Notes: generated by a model from the sequence alone, not told the origin. DNA of 64,000 nt from Oceanicaulis sp. (GCA_040112665.1 CP157796.1:2753501-2817500); one strand, 5' to 3'; positions 8,061-17,224 are shown, counted from the stretch's first letter. A program made the numbers and translations.

Positions 8061-9233
8061 TCACCGGCTCGCGTTGAACAGCTCGCGGCCGATCAGCATG
8101 CGGCGGATTTCGCTGGTGCCTGCGCCGATCTCGTAGAGCTTGGCGTCACGCAGCAGGCGGCCCGTGGGGTATTCGTTGATATACCCGTTGCCGCCCAGGA
8201 TCTGGATGGCGTCGAGGGCGCACTGGGTGGCGGCTTCGGCGGCGAACAGGATCGCGCCGGCCGCGTCGTGGCGGGTCGTCTTGCCGGTGTCGCAGGCCTG
8301 GGCCACCGCGTAGACATAGGCGCGGCTGGCGTTCATGCGCGTGTACATGTCCGCGATCTTGGCCTGGATCAGCTGGAACTCGCCGATCGACTGGCCGAAC
8401 TGCTTGCGCTCGTGAACATAGGGCATGACCACGTCCATGCAGGCCTGCATGATCCCGATGGGACCGGCGGCCAGCACGGCGCGCTCATAGTCGAGCCCGC
8501 TCATCAGCACGCGCACGCCGCCGCCGACCGCGCCCAGGATATTCTCCTCGGGAACTTCGCAGTCTTCAAACACCAGCTCGCCGGTTTCAGAACCGCGCAT
8601 GCCGAGCTTGTCGAGCTTCTGGGCGACGGAGAAGCCGGCCATGCCCTTCTCGATGAGGAAGGCGGTGATGCCCTTGGAGCCGGCGCTCGGATCGGTCTTG
8701 GCGTAAACCACCAGCGTATCCGCGCTCGGCCCGTTGGTGATCCACATCTTCGAACCGTTCAGGACGTAACGGTCGCCCTTCTTCTCGGCCTTGAGCTTCA
8801 TGGACACGACGTCCGAGCCCGCGCCGGGCTCGGACATGGCCAGCGCGCCGATATGCTCGCCGCTGATCAGCTTGGGCAGGTATTTCTCGCGCTGGGCGTC
8901 AGTGCCGTTGATGCGGATCTGATTGACGCACAGGTTGGAGTGCGCGCCGTAGCTCAGGCCCACCGAGGCGCTCGCCCGGGAGATCTCCTCCATGGCGATG
9001 CAGTGCTCGAGATAACCCAGGCCCGTGCCGCCGAGTTCTTCCTCGACGGTGATGCCCAGAAGGCCGAGCTCGCCGAGTTGCGGCCAGAGATCGGCCGGGA
9101 ACTCGTCTTTCTGGTCGATGTCGGCCGCGCGCGGCGCGATTTTGTCGGAGGCGAAGGAGCGCACGGTGTCGCGCAGCATCTCCGCCGTATCGCCGAGGGG
9201 AAACTCGAGCGTGGGGTACTGGTTCGAGATCAT
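8061..9233 (-). CDS. ivd: Isovaleryl-CoA dehydrogenase
   Basis: This FAD-dependent acyl-CoA dehydrogenase of 390 residues oxidises isovaleryl-CoA to 3-methylcrotonyl-CoA in leucine breakdown and passes electrons to ETF. Visible marks: [20 protein letters not shown] (FAD/substrate region), [16 protein letters not shown], the catalytic base in [13 protein letters not shown] (the Glu position used by IVD rather than the C-terminal position of other members), and [22 protein letters not shown] near the end. Length and all motifs are intact. Its product is the substrate of the MccAB carboxylase whose beta subunit lies at the left edge; in related genomes these genes are usually adjacent, here they are 7 kb apart. 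Confidence 0.93.
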   Translation of the reverse strand: MISNQYPTLEFPLGDTAEMLRDTVRSFASDKIAPRAADIDQKDEFPADLWPQLGELGLLGITVEEELGGTGLGYLEHCIAMEEISRASASVGLSYGAHSNLCVNQIRINGTDAQREKYLPKLISGEHIGALAMSEPGAGSDVVSMKLKAEKKGDRYVLNGSKMWITNGPSADTLVVYAKTDPSAGSKGITAFLIEKGMAGFSVAQKLDKLGMRGSETGELVFEDCEVPEENILGAVGGGVRVLMSGLDYERAVLAAGPIGIMQACMDVVMPYVHERKQFGQSIGEFQLIQAKIADMYTRMNASRAYVYAVAQACDTGKTTRHDAAGAILFAAEAATQCALDAIQILGGNGYINEYPTGRLLRDAKLYEIGAGTSEIRRMLIGRELFNASR

Positions 9234-9283
9234 GGCGCGCGAGATACCACGCCCGCCGGACCGGTCAAGCCGGACGGGGCGGC

Positions 9284-11038
9284 TTACTTCTTGCCGCGGG
9301 TGAGATGGCCGACCACGAACCAGCCCGAGGCGACCGACAGAAGCACGCCGGAGCCGAAGGCGACCGGGCCGAGCCAGGAATAGTCGAAGCCGGCGGCCAT
9401 GTAGGCGTCCAGATTGGAGACGATCTCCCAGGCGCCGAAGCCGATCAGGCCGACCCCGACCAGAAGGTTGGCGGTGTAGACCCAGTCCCCGCGGCCTTCC
9501 ACGGCGGCGGGCGGCGCCTCGTCGGCGACATAGGTGGCCTCCGCCCCCGCCACGATGGCGGGTTCGAGTTCGGCCTCTTCCTCATAGGTCTCCGCGGCGT
9601 GCTCGTCGTGCTCGCCGTGGTCGGGCCCTTCGCTTTCGCCCGACAGGCCGTCGGCCGGCGCGGGCGCCTCGGCGGGGTGCGGCGGGGCGGTTTCGGTCTT
9701 GCCGATCGGGCCGACCGCCACGGACGCATAGACCGGACCAGGCGCAGGCGCAGGCTTCGCCGGAGAGCCCGGCGCGCCGGGGCCTTCAGCCTCGGCGGGG
9801 ATTTCGGTTTCGGCGGCCGGTTCGGTCTCGGCGCTCTCGGCAGGCGCTTCGGCTTCGGGCTCCGGTTCCGGATCAGCTTCAGGCTCGGCGCTCTCGACCG
9901 GCTCAGAGGCCGAAGCGGTGACGGGGGCGGTGACGGGGGCGGGAGCGGGCTCGACCTCGGCGTCATAGTCCCAGCCGATCACCTCGACGTCCAGGAAGCT
10001 GTAGCCCAGCTGCACGCCGGACAGATCGGCGCGGGGTCCGGCTTCCGGGGCGGCGGCGGGTTCGGGCTGGGGGCCTTCGGCGTCGGGCGCGCGCTGAGGC
10101 GCGTTCACCCCGGCGACGGAAACCGACCGGGCGATCTCGCCGGCCATCCGGCTCATCACCGACGCGATCGCGGCGTCCTGGGCAGCCTTGACCGCGCCGG
10201 CGTCGGCGACGGGTTCGGGCTGGACGTCAGATTCCTGCGCAGGCTCGGGCTGCACGTCCGCTTCGGCCGTTTCAGCCTCGGTTTCGGCTTCGGGCGCAGG
10301 CTCGGGATCGACCGCCTCGGCGGCGTCGTCGGCCACCGGCTCGGCGGGCGCTTCGGGATCGGCGTCGGCGGCGACCGGCTCGGCGTCAGACTCGGGCGCA
10401 GTCGCGATTTCAGGCTCGGCCTCGGGCTCCTCGAAAGACAGGTCGACGTCGATCAGCGGGCCCAGCGCGGGCTCTTCGGCCTGCGTGTCTTCAGTCTGCG
10501 CTTCTTCGAGCGGCGTCTCTTCAGGCTCGGGCGCCTGCGGCGCAGGTTCGGGCTGAGGCGCGGGCGCGGCTTCGGCGGGCGCGGCCCCCAGCGCCTGCAG
10601 ATAAAGCGCCTTCTCGGCGGCACGGCGCTTTTGGAGGCGCTCGGAGGTGACCGAGCGGCCGTCCTTCTGAACGCGCACCCAGGTTTCCAGCGCGGCGGCG
10701 GCGGCCTCGTGCCGGCCGGATCTGGCCAGGCGCGCCACGTCTGAAACCTTGAAGGCGTTCACTCCGACCGAGGCGGCGAAGCTCACCAGCGCGTCGCGCA
10801 TCGCGCCGGGCATGTCCTCGCCCAGCGCCGCGTGCACGGCCGTCTCAGCCTGGAGCACGTCGTAGATAAGAAGGAGCTCGGCGTCCTCGGGCTTGACCGT
10901 CACGCCGGGCTTGGCCGCGGCGGTATGGCCGTAGCCGACCACCCAGCGCTTGCCGCGGCGCACGGCCTCGCCATGGAAGGGCTCGTAGGCCTTGATCAGT
11001 TCGCGCGCGGCGCGCGTGGATTTCAAACGCGGTTTCAT
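9284..11038 (-). CDS. Membrane-anchored lysozyme-fold (GH24-like) protein with long acidic Pro/Glu/Ala linker
   Basis: The protein has 584 residues. Residues 1-150 resemble the phage-lysozyme (GH24) fold: [25 protein letters not shown] N-terminus followed by the hallmark VGYGHT (35-39), then [15 protein letters not shown]. The Glu at the first catalytic position is present (Glu19), but the Asp and Thr expected before GYGHT appear replaced by Arg and Val. Residues about 155-510 are low-complexity Ala/Glu/Pro, likely disordered and strongly acidic. Two hydrophobic helices near 520-538 and 557-577 end the protein, followed by RGKK. With no signal peptide and C-terminal helices, the topology is uncertain. 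It may be a cell-wall-binding anchor rather than an active lysozyme. Confidence 0.8.
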   Translation of the reverse strand: MKPRLKSTRAARELIKAYEPFHGEAVRRGKRWVVGYGHTAAAKPGVTVKPEDAELLLIYDVLQAETAVHAALGEDMPGAMRDALVSFAASVGVNAFKVSDVARLARSGRHEAAAAALETWVRVQKDGRSVTSERLQKRRAAEKALYLQALGAAPAEAAPAPQPEPAPQAPEPEETPLEEAQTEDTQAEEPALGPLIDVDLSFEEPEAEPEIATAPESDAEPVAADADPEAPAEPVADDAAEAVDPEPAPEAETEAETAEADVQPEPAQESDVQPEPVADAGAVKAAQDAAIASVMSRMAGEIARSVSVAGVNAPQRAPDAEGPQPEPAAAPEAGPRADLSGVQLGYSFLDVEVIGWDYDAEVEPAPAPVTAPVTASASEPVESAEPEADPEPEPEAEAPAESAETEPAAETEIPAEAEGPGAPGSPAKPAPAPGPVYASVAVGPIGKTETAPPHPAEAPAPADGLSGESEGPDHGEHDEHAAETYEEEAELEPAIVAGAEATYVADEAPPAAVEGRGDWVYTANLLVGVGLIGFGAWEIVSNLDAYMAAGFDYSWLGPVAFGSGVLLSVASGWFVVGHLTRGKK

Positions 11039-11100
11039 CGCTGTCCCGTTCCGAAACGGCCGGCCTCTAGGTCAGGCCCGGCGATGCAAGCGCGAGGCCG

Positions 11101-12087
11101 TCACTCCGCGGCGGGGCGAACCACGTCCACGGAGTTCACCGCCGTGAAGGGCGCGAAGAAGCCCGCCCCCGCGCCGCCGCCGATCAGCCAGATCTCGCCT
11201 TCGAGCGCGGCGGCCGCCGCTTCGGTGCGCGGATTGACCATGGCGGGCTTATCCGTCCAGGCGCCGTCGACCAGGGCCAGATGATCGGCCAGCGTGCGGC
11301 GCAGATCCGCGCTGCGCCCGCCGAAAATGTGGATCGCGCCGTCGATCACAGCGGCGGCGTGCCCGGCGCGCGGCGCGGGCAGATCGGGGCCGCGACGCCA
11401 GGCACCGGCTTCAGGATCGTAAACGTCGACCCGGGCGCTGGCCGCGCCCTCGGACGCGCCGCCGATCAGCCAGAACTCGCCGTCATGGGCCACCGCCGCA
11501 GCGCCGCGGCGCGCGGTCTCCGCCGGTGCGGGCAAGGCGCTCCAGCTCTGACCTTCGGGGTCGAACACGAACATGCCCGCCGCGCCGTCCTCGCCGCCCA
11601 GCGCGTAGAGCCGGTCGTCATGGCTTAGAAGCGCGAAACTCGCCTTGGGGCCGGGCAGCGCCGGCTCGCTCTGCCAGGCGCCCGCGTTCGGATCGAACGA
11701 CCAGACCTGATCGGACGGCGCAGACCCGCCGCCTGCGGCGTAGCCGCCCGCGACCCAGATCCGGCCGCCCGCCGCAGTCATGCCGAAGCGTTCCAGGCCC
11801 ACCGGCAGAGGTTCGCCAAGCCGCCAGATGCGGGCTTCGGGATCATAGACCTCGACCTCGGCGCGCGGATCGACCAGGCCCGACCCGCCTGCGGCGTAGA
11901 TCCGGCCGTCGAGGACGGCTGCGGAGAGGCCGGAACGCGCCTGGGCCAGTTCCGGCCCGGTCCGCCAGGGTCCGCTGATCGTGTAGCCGGACGCGGCGGG
12001 GAGAACCTCGTCCTGCGCAGACGCCGCGCCCGCGCCGAAAACCGTCGCGGTCAGCGCGCCAGCGATGATCGTGGTGATGACCCGCAT
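11101..12087 (-). CDS. Exported Kelch-repeat protein
   Basis: The 328-residue protein starts with a clear Sec signal peptide (MRVITTIIAGALTATVFGAGAASA, cut before QDEVL). The rest is about six Kelch repeats of 45-50 residues with recurrent GG doublets followed by Tyr/Trp, for example GRIYAAGGSG, GRIWVAGGYA, DRLYALGGED, GEFWLIGGAS, GAIHIFGGRS and GEIWLIGGGA. It should fold as a six-bladed beta-propeller in the periplasm and probably binds a protein or carbohydrate partner. No catalytic function can be assigned. AAGAGGA precedes the start as ribosome site. It lies 48 bp behind mgtE on the same strand but has no evident functional link to it. Confidence 0.85.
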   Translation of the reverse strand: MRVITTIIAGALTATVFGAGAASAQDEVLPAASGYTISGPWRTGPELAQARSGLSAAVLDGRIYAAGGSGLVDPRAEVEVYDPEARIWRLGEPLPVGLERFGMTAAGGRIWVAGGYAAGGGSAPSDQVWSFDPNAGAWQSEPALPGPKASFALLSHDDRLYALGGEDGAAGMFVFDPEGQSWSALPAPAETARRGAAAVAHDGEFWLIGGASEGAASARVDVYDPEAGAWRRGPDLPAPRAGHAAAVIDGAIHIFGGRSADLRRTLADHLALVDGAWTDKPAMVNPRTEAAAAALEGEIWLIGGGAGAGFFAPFTAVNSVDVVRPAAE

Positions 12088-12135
12088 GCTCGATCCTCTT
12101 TGCTCAGGCCCCTCGCCTGTCAGAAAGCATCCCGA

Positions 12136-13524
12136 TTAAAGCAGAACAAGGGCGCCGAGTCCGAGAAAGACGAAGAATCCCACCACGTCGGTGACAGTCG
12201 TCACGAAGACCGAGCTGGCCACCGCCGGGTCCGCGCCCATGCGCCGAAGGCCCAGCGGCACGAGGATTCCAGCCAGCCCCGCGCAGGCCAGCGTGATCAC
12301 CATCGACACCGCGATGACCCAGCCCAGATTCCAGTCCTGGAACCACAGCGCGGCCACCACGCCCATCACGATCGCGAAGATGACGCCGTTCAGCGTGCCC
12401 GCTGCAAGCTCGCGGATCACCACCCGCATGGAGTTCGACATGGTTAGGTCCCGCGAGGCGATCGCGCGCACCGCGACAGCCAGCGACTGGGTGCCGGCGT
12501 TGCCGCCCATCGAGGCGACGATCGGCATCAGCACGGCGAGCGCGACGAGCTGGGCGATGGCCTCGTCGAAAAGCGCGATCACCGCCGAGGCGACGACCGC
12601 CGTGCCCAGATTGACCAGGAGCCAGGGCGCGCGCGCCTTCACAGACGTCCAGACCGTGTCGGCCTGACCGGCCTCGTTCACGCCGGCGAGCGCGAGCATG
12701 TCTTCCTTGTTCTCTTCCTGGATGACGTCGACCATGTCGTCGACGGTCAGCATCCCGGCGAGCCTGCCGGCGTCGTCGACCACAGGCGCGCTGATCAGGT
12801 GGTATTTTTCGAAGACGTAGGCGGCGTCCTCCTGATCGTCCTCGGGGCGGATGATGATCTTGGTGGGGACCATGATCTCGGCGAGCGGCGTTTCGCGCTG
12901 CGAGCGCATCAGCCGGCTGACCGGCACCGCGCCGATCGGCCGGAACTGCTCGTCGACGATGAACACCTCGAAGAACAGGTCTGGCAGCTCCTCGCCGGTG
13001 TTGCGCATATGGTCGATCGTGTGACCCACCGTCCAGAACAGCGGCGCGGCGACGAACTCGCGCTGCATCAGGCGGCCGGCGGTCTCCTCCTCGAAGGCGA
13101 GCGAGGATTCCAGGTATTGCCGGTCCTCGTCGGAGACCGCGGCGAGCACCGCGGCGCGCTTTTCCTCGTCGAGCTCCTCGACGACCAGCGTCTTGTCGTC
13201 TGAATCAAGCTCGGTCAGCGCCTCGGCGATATGGCCGGGCTCGAGCGCGTCGACGACGTCGCTGCGCGTGTCGAACGCCAGTTCGGACAGCACTTCGCCC
13301 GAGAACACGTCCGGCGCCATTTCCGCCAGCGCCTGCTGCTGCTCCCGGGTCAGCTGCTCGATCGCGTCGGCGATGTCGGCTGGGTGCATGTCCTCGAACA
13401 GCCCGCGCACGCCGGCGGGATCTTCGGCTCGAATCGCCTCGCCTACGGCGACGACGAGCTCGTACTCGGCGTCCGGATCGGCGGCTTTTTCCGCAGGGTC
13501 TTCGTAAAGGCCGGGCTCAGCCAT
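12136..13524 (-). CDS. mgtE: Magnesium transporter MgtE
   Basis: The 462-residue protein has the full MgtE layout. There is an N-terminal superhelical domain (about 20-135, with EDMHPADIADAIEQL, typical of the Mg-sensing N domain). Two CBS domains (about 140-265) include PVVDDAGRLAGMLTVDDMVDVIQEE. Then come five transmembrane helices (about 290-462) with the conserved pore stretch MPIVASMGGNAGTQSLAV. It is an inner-membrane Mg2+ channel gated by cytoplasmic Mg2+ bound between the CBS and N domains. Length and motifs are intact. The ATG start at 13524 is the first in frame; no Mg riboswitch-like leader is apparent in the 110 bp upstream. Confidence 0.95.
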   Translation of the reverse strand: MAEPGLYEDPAEKAADPDAEYELVVAVGEAIRAEDPAGVRGLFEDMHPADIADAIEQLTREQQQALAEMAPDVFSGEVLSELAFDTRSDVVDALEPGHIAEALTELDSDDKTLVVEELDEEKRAAVLAAVSDEDRQYLESSLAFEEETAGRLMQREFVAAPLFWTVGHTIDHMRNTGEELPDLFFEVFIVDEQFRPIGAVPVSRLMRSQRETPLAEIMVPTKIIIRPEDDQEDAAYVFEKYHLISAPVVDDAGRLAGMLTVDDMVDVIQEENKEDMLALAGVNEAGQADTVWTSVKARAPWLLVNLGTAVVASAVIALFDEAIAQLVALAVLMPIVASMGGNAGTQSLAVAVRAIASRDLTMSNSMRVVIRELAAGTLNGVIFAIVMGVVAALWFQDWNLGWVIAVSMVITLACAGLAGILVPLGLRRMGADPAVASSVFVTTVTDVVGFFVFLGLGALVLL

Positions 13525-13643
13525 GGGTCACCGTCCGAAACGCTCGAAAAACAACGCGGCCACGAGCATAGCGCGGCGCGGGGCGAAAGCGAGGCGGAGC
13601 GCGCAGACGCGCCCCCGGATTTCCGTCAGGGTCCATAAACGCG

Positions 13644-13678
13644 AAAAGCCCGCCCCGCGTTTCGGCGGGACGGGCTTT
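13644..13678 (-). terminator. Rho-independent terminator of tRNA-Leu
   Basis: On the minus strand, AAAGCCCGTCCCGCCG and its near-complement CGCGGGGCGGGCTTT form a strong hairpin followed by TTTT, 10 nt after the tRNA 3' end. Confidence 0.8.
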
Positions 13679-13688
13679 GGCGTACCTA

Positions 13689-13775
13689 TGGTGCGGCCGA
13701 GAAGATTTGAACTTCCACGGGTTTTACCCCACAGCGACCTCAACGCTGCGCGTCTACCAATTCCGCCACGGCCGC
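13689..13775 (-). tRNA. tRNA-Leu (anticodon GAG)
   Basis: The minus strand gives an 87-nt tRNA. The acceptor stem GCGGCCG pairs with CGGCCGC, followed by discriminator A and an encoded CCA. The D arm contains GGAATTGGTAGACGC, typical of leucine tRNAs. The anticodon stem CAGCG/CGCTG encloses the loop TTGAGGT, so the anticodon is GAG (reads CUU and CUC). A long variable arm and the T arm GGAAGTTCAAATCTTC follow. It is a class II tRNA, consistent with Leu, and a terminator follows. Confidence 0.97.
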
Positions 13776-13851
13776 GAAAGAGGAGGCAGGCTGGTACCAA
13801 GTCCCATGGGCTTTGTGAAGCCCTGATCTGCCGCCCATGCGCAGCGGACCG

Positions 13852-14157
13852 TCAGGCCGCCCAGTAATCGTGCACGTCGCAGGCTTCGGTGATCGACACC
13901 GCGACCCGATCGCCCTGGATCACGATCTCGCCGCGCGCGATCGGATGGTTGTTGGCCAGGATCCAGACCTCGTCATGCTCGGCGGCGTCGAGCGGAATCA
14001 CCGCGCCGCGTCCCATGCGCAGGAACTGGTGGATCGGCAGTTGGGAGCGGCCGAGAAGCACGCTGATTTCGACCTGTACGGCGCCGAGCTGGCTCATGGA
14101 CCCGATTAAACCCTCGAAGGCTGACACGCGGCGCTTGCCAGGCCGCGTTTCCGTCAC
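13852..14157 (-). CDS. fliN: FliN/SpoA-domain protein, probable flagellar motor switch FliN
   Basis: The protein has about 101 residues. The C-terminal 75 residues form a SpoA (surface presentation of antigens) domain typical of Fli[63 protein letters not shown]. FliN forms the base of the flagellar C-ring and binds CheY-P. I prefer the GTG at 14157, which has GGAG at a good distance; ATG 14202 would overlap lipB and ATG 14097 gives a very short protein. It stands alone, divergent from lipB by 43 bp, with no other flagellar gene in the window, so it could be a FliN paralogue rather than the main switch protein. Confidence 0.75.
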   Translation of the reverse strand: MTETRPGKRRVSAFEGLIGSMSQLGAVQVEISVLLGRSQLPIHQFLRMGRGAVIPLDAAEHDEVWILANNHPIARGEIVIQGDRVAVSITEACDVHDYWAA

Positions 14158-14200
14158 GATGTTCCGCTCCGATTTCCAACCCGTTAAGGACCTGTTTTCC

Positions 14201-14896
14201 ATGTCCGAGCATGCACAGCAGCTTCCGCCCGCCGGATGGGCCGTTTCGGCCGCCCGCGTTCCCTACCCCGAGGCGGTCGCTTTCATGGAAGCGCGCGCCG
14301 AACAGATCGCCCGCGGCGAAGCGGGCGAACTCGTCTGGCTGCTCGAACACGACCCGCTCTACACCGCAGGCACGAGCGCGCAGGAGACCGACCTGCGCGA
14401 TCCGGGGCGGTTTCCCGTGTTCAAGACCGGCCGCGGCGGGGAGTACACCTATCACGGGCCGGGACAGCGGGTGGCCTATGTGATGCTCGATCTGACCAGA
14501 CGCGGCCGCGACGCGCGCAAATTCGTCCGCGATCTGGAAGACTGGATCATCGGCGCGCTCGGCCGCTTCAATGTCGAGGGCGAGCGGCGCTGCGGCCGGG
14601 TCGGGGTGTGGGTGGACCGCACGCAGCCTGGAGGGATGGAGCGCGAGGACAAGATCGCCGCGATCGGGATCAGGCTGCGCCGATGGGTCAGCTTTCACGG
14701 GATCGCGCTCAACGTCGAACCCGATCTTTCCCATTTCGGCGGCATCACGCCCTGCGGCATCACCGATCCGCGCTACGGGGTGACCAGCCTGGTCGACCTG
14801 GGGCTTCCCGTGACCATGGAGGACGCCGACGACGCGCTGAAACAGAGCTTTCAGGCCGTGTTCGGCCCGGTGAAGGACGTCGCCGCGCCGTATTGA
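14201..14896 (+). CDS. lipB: Octanoyl-[ACP]:protein N-octanoyltransferase (lipoate biosynthesis)
   Basis: LipB moves octanoate from acyl carrier protein to the lipoyl domains of 2-oxoacid dehydrogenases and GcvH, before LipA adds sulfur. The 231-residue protein has the family signatures [17 protein letters not shown] (substrate pocket), DKIAAIG with the active-site Lys, [11 protein letters not shown], and GITPCGI with the catalytic Cys. The ATG at 14201 is preceded by AAGGA at 10 nt spacing; an in-frame ATG at 14161 is possible but lacks a good site. The length is normal. It is transcribed away from the FliN-like gene. Confidence 0.95.
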   Translation: MSEHAQQLPPAGWAVSAARVPYPEAVAFMEARAEQIARGEAGELVWLLEHDPLYTAGTSAQETDLRDPGRFPVFKTGRGGEYTYHGPGQRVAYVMLDLTRRGRDARKFVRDLEDWIIGALGRFNVEGERRCGRVGVWVDRTQPGGMEREDKIAAIGIRLRRWVSFHGIALNVEPDLSHFGGITPCGITDPRYGVTSLVDLGLPVTMEDADDALKQSFQAVFGPVKDVAAPY

Positions 14897-14947
14897 CCAC
14901 CGGGCGCAGGCTTAAGCATGCGCACAATTGCGACGTGGCCAGCTGGT

Positions 14948-15058
14948 TCTCCCTCCCTCCCCTCGAGGGGAGGGTCGGGGTGGGGTGGAGCCGCGCGCAA
15001 CACGGATTGAAAGGACGCGCCCCCACCCCGGCCCTCCTCCGAGGGGGAGGGAGGGCTG
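14948..15058. repeat. CCCTCCCC-type intergenic palindromic repeat
   Basis: CTCCCTCCCCTCGAGGGGAGGG at the left and CCTCCTCCGAGGGGGAGGGAGG at the right are each self-complementary. The block between them includes GGGGTGGGG and CCCCACCCC, so the whole also pairs end to end. Relatives occur near 35.9, 39.5, 58.7 and 60.3 kb. Confidence 0.65.
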
Positions 15059-15114
15059 AGATTAGACATCTCCGCTAAACAGAAGCGGAATCGACAAGCT
15101 GGAAAGGACTCAGA

Positions 15115-15648
15115 TCAGCGCACCGCTTGCGGCCGGCTCGGCAGGCGGCGGAGCCGCCAGGCGAAGAGCGCGATGACGATCCAGAACGCCCACATCGAGG
15201 GCCAGGCGCCGGCGGAATATATCTCGCCCATCAGCTCGGGACTCGTCTGCAGGCGCTCCTGATAGGCCTGCTGCAGCGCCATGTCGGACGCGGCCGCCTG
15301 CACGGCGACCGGATCGCTCACGTCCACGCCGCGCTGCTCCATGAACCTCAGAAAATCCGGATAGAGCGCGGCCGTGATCGCGATGAAGGAGGCGACCGCC
15401 TTCGCCATTGCAGCCGAGCCTGCGGCCAGCACCGCCGCGCCGCCGCCCCGGCCTGCGTCGCGCGCGCGATTGATGAAGGCGCTGACGACGAAGAACATCA
15501 CCAGAAGCCAGGTCAGAAGCCCGCCCACGGGCAATAGCGTCAGACGCACCGCGTCGATCGCCGCGATGATCCCCAGCGCGAGCAGAAAGGTGTCGGCGTC
15601 CGCCCGGCGGTTGGGCCAGAAGGCCGCGCCGGGATCGAATCCGGCCAT
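15115..15648 (-). CDS. Small membrane protein, DUF805-like
   Basis: The protein has 177 residues with three to four hydrophobic segments (about 22-42, 45-62, 80-98, 150-168). SAFINRARDAGRGGG resembles the DUF805 core, where a basic loop of the form RRLHDxGxSG follows the second or third helix. The similarity is weak and the family call is tentative. ATG 15648 follows CGGAG. It is the last of four similar small membrane genes read on this strand from 17224 down to 15115, and diverges most. The function of the family is unknown. Confidence 0.65.
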   Translation of the reverse strand: MAGFDPGAAFWPNRRADADTFLLALGIIAAIDAVRLTLLPVGGLLTWLLVMFFVVSAFINRARDAGRGGGAAVLAAGSAAMAKAVASFIAITAALYPDFLRFMEQRGVDVSDPVAVQAAASDMALQQAYQERLQTSPELMGEIYSAGAWPSMWAFWIVIALFAWRLRRLPSRPQAVR

Positions 15649-15732
15649 GAGCTCGGTCTCCGTGGCTTCGAAAGAAAACGCGCGCGCCGGTATGATACGG
15701 CGCGCGCGTCGCGGCAAGCGTAACCGGGCCGG

Positions 15733-16227
15733 TTATTGCGGCGCCGGGCCGTACTTGTTCTCGCCGGCTTCGCTCTTCAGGAACGCGTTCAGGCCGAAGG
15801 CGAAGATCGCCGAGACGACCGCGTTCGCGATCGCGGTCGGCAGTGCGGTCTCGCGCGCGATCTCCTGGCTCATGGCCATGATCTCGGAGAAGTTGGTCGA
15901 GCCCTGCATGGCCGACATGTCGATCCCCGACATCAGGATCACCGCCTGGCCGACCGCGTAGTTCGCGATCATCCAGACGATCACGACCAGCACGGTCCAC
16001 CAGCCCGACATGCCGCCCTGATGGAAGCGTTTGATCCAGAGCGCGACCCAGCAATAGGCCACGACGATCCCTAGGAGCGTCGTGATCCCGGTCGCCGCCG
16101 CCATGCTCATGAAGAGCGGGATGATCCCGCTGACGAAGCCGATCACGATCAGGATGATCGCGCCGGTGGCGAAGCCGCCCTTGGAGATGCGTCCGTTCGG
16201 GACGAAAAGCGCGTGTGCGATGCTCAT
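15733..16227 (-). CDS. DUF805 family membrane protein
   Basis: This 164-residue inner-membrane protein opens with ALFVPNGRISKGGF, the amphipathic FxxxGRxxRxxFW-like start of DUF805, then hydrophobic helices at about 20-45, 50-65, 75-98 and 125-150. The basic loop WIKRFHQGGMSGWW corresponds to the family's RRLHDIGRSGWW. It ends with KYGPAPQ, the typical tail. A ribosome site AGGGGA precedes ATG 16227. It shares start and tail motifs with the next gene and is separated from it by 11 bp, so the two are likely a duplication within one transcript. Confidence 0.85.
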   Translation of the reverse strand: MSIAHALFVPNGRISKGGFATGAIILIVIGFVSGIIPLFMSMAAATGITTLLGIVVAYCWVALWIKRFHQGGMSGWWTVLVVIVWMIANYAVGQAVILMSGIDMSAMQGSTNFSEIMAMSQEIARETALPTAIANAVVSAIFAFGLNAFLKSEAGENKYGPAPQ

Positions 16228-16238
16228 GGGTGTTTCCC

Positions 16239-16757
16239 CTAGCCCTTGGTGGTGTCTTCAGCCGCCGGTGCGGCGGGTGCGGCGGCGCCTTCGATGACCG
16301 GCGCCGGTCCGTACTGGTTGGCGCCCGGATCGCCCTTCAGCACGCCGACCCAGATCGTGTAGGCGACCCAGACCAGAAAGCCGAGCGTCAGGACGAGGAA
16401 CCCGCCGCCGCTGGCCGAGACCATGGCGATGATGTCCTGGTCGGACGGCTCGGCGCCGCCGGCGCTGTTCAGGATCAGGTTGAACAGGGCGCCGCCGATC
16501 ATCACCAGCGCGATGATGAACAGAAGGATGTTGAGCGCCCACGGGACCGCGTGCAGCCAGGCGGTCTTGCCCGCGTCGTGCAGCCGCTTGCCGTAGACCG
16601 CGATACCGACCCAGATCAGGCCCAGAGAAATGATGAAACCCAGAAAGGGAATGAAGCCGGCGACGATGTTGCCGACCACGATGATCAGCACGCCGATCCA
16701 GAATTCCCGCTGACCGATCCGTCCGTTCGGATCGAAGAGCACCTTCGTCCAGTCCAT
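16239..16757 (-). CDS. DUF805 family membrane protein
   Basis: The 172-residue protein has LFDPNGRIGQREFWIG at the N-terminus, helices at about 18-40, 42-58, 72-98 and 115-138, the DUF805 loop VYGKRLHDAGKTAWL, and the NQYGPAP tail followed by an Ala-rich extension. GGGAGGAG lies before ATG 16757. It sits between two other DUF805 genes on the same strand. The family is widespread in bacteria with no established biochemical role; some members are linked to phage or stress loci, which I do not infer here. Confidence 0.88.
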   Translation of the reverse strand: MDWTKVLFDPNGRIGQREFWIGVLIIVVGNIVAGFIPFLGFIISLGLIWVGIAVYGKRLHDAGKTAWLHAVPWALNILLFIIALVMIGGALFNLILNSAGGAEPSDQDIIAMVSASGGGFLVLTLGFLVWVAYTIWVGVLKGDPGANQYGPAPVIEGAAAPAAPAAEDTTKG

Positions 16758-16849
16758 GCGCGTCTCCTCCCAGCGCGACTCATAACGTTCGAGAGGGTCG
16801 GGGCGCCTGACGGCAGTGTCAAATGAAGGCTTGGAAAATTTGACCCTCG

Positions 16850-17224
16850 TCAGGGTGCGGGATCAGCCGCCGCTCCGCGCGGATCGGGGCCGAACCGGTT
16901 CGCGCCCGCCTCGCCCTCGAGTGCGAAGAAGATGAGAAGGATAAGCCCGCCGATGACGGGAATGAGCATGATCAGGAGCAGCCAGGCGGTCATGCCCCGG
17001 TCGTGCAGGCGCCGCGCGCCCACGGCCAGGTTGGGCAGCAGGTTGGCCAGCGCGAACAGACCCGTCAGCAGATCTTCCGCGCCGATCGCCTGACCGACGA
17101 GCGCGCAGGCCGCGAGGCCCAGAATGTAATAGAGGAACCACCACCAGTATTCGGCCCGGCCGGCCCGGCCGTTGAAATCGGCGTACTTGCCGTAGACCGT
17201 CTTGATCGCCTCGCCGAAGCCCAT
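16850..17224 (-). CDS. DUF805 family membrane protein
   Basis: At 124 residues this is the most canonical DUF805 protein of the group. FNGRAGRAEYWWWFLYY starts the first helix, NLAVGARRLHDRGMTAWLLL is the conserved loop, and the tail reads NRFGPDPRG. Three to four helices span the membrane. ATG 17224 has GGGAG upstream. It is probably the first gene of the four-gene run and lies 68 bp downstream of pccA's end on the same strand, so read-through from pccA is possible. Confidence 0.9.
   Translation of the reverse strand: MGFGEAIKTVYGKYADFNGRAGRAEYWWWFLYYILGLAACALVGQAIGAEDLLTGLFALANLLPNLAVGARRLHDRGMTAWLLLIMLIPVIGGLILLIFFALEGEAGANRFGPDPRGAAADPAP

Noticed and set aside
9305..10744. Repetitive plus-strand open frame and repeated GGCTTCGG-like runs, first suspected as a repeat array
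   Set aside because: The periodicity comes from the Ala/Glu/Pro-rich linker encoded on the minus strand, not from a CRISPR or satellite; there are no regular spacers.
13808..13823. GGGCTT-TGTG-AAGCCC hairpin after the FliN-like gene as a terminator
   Set aside because: A 6-bp stem with no T run on either strand is too weak to call.
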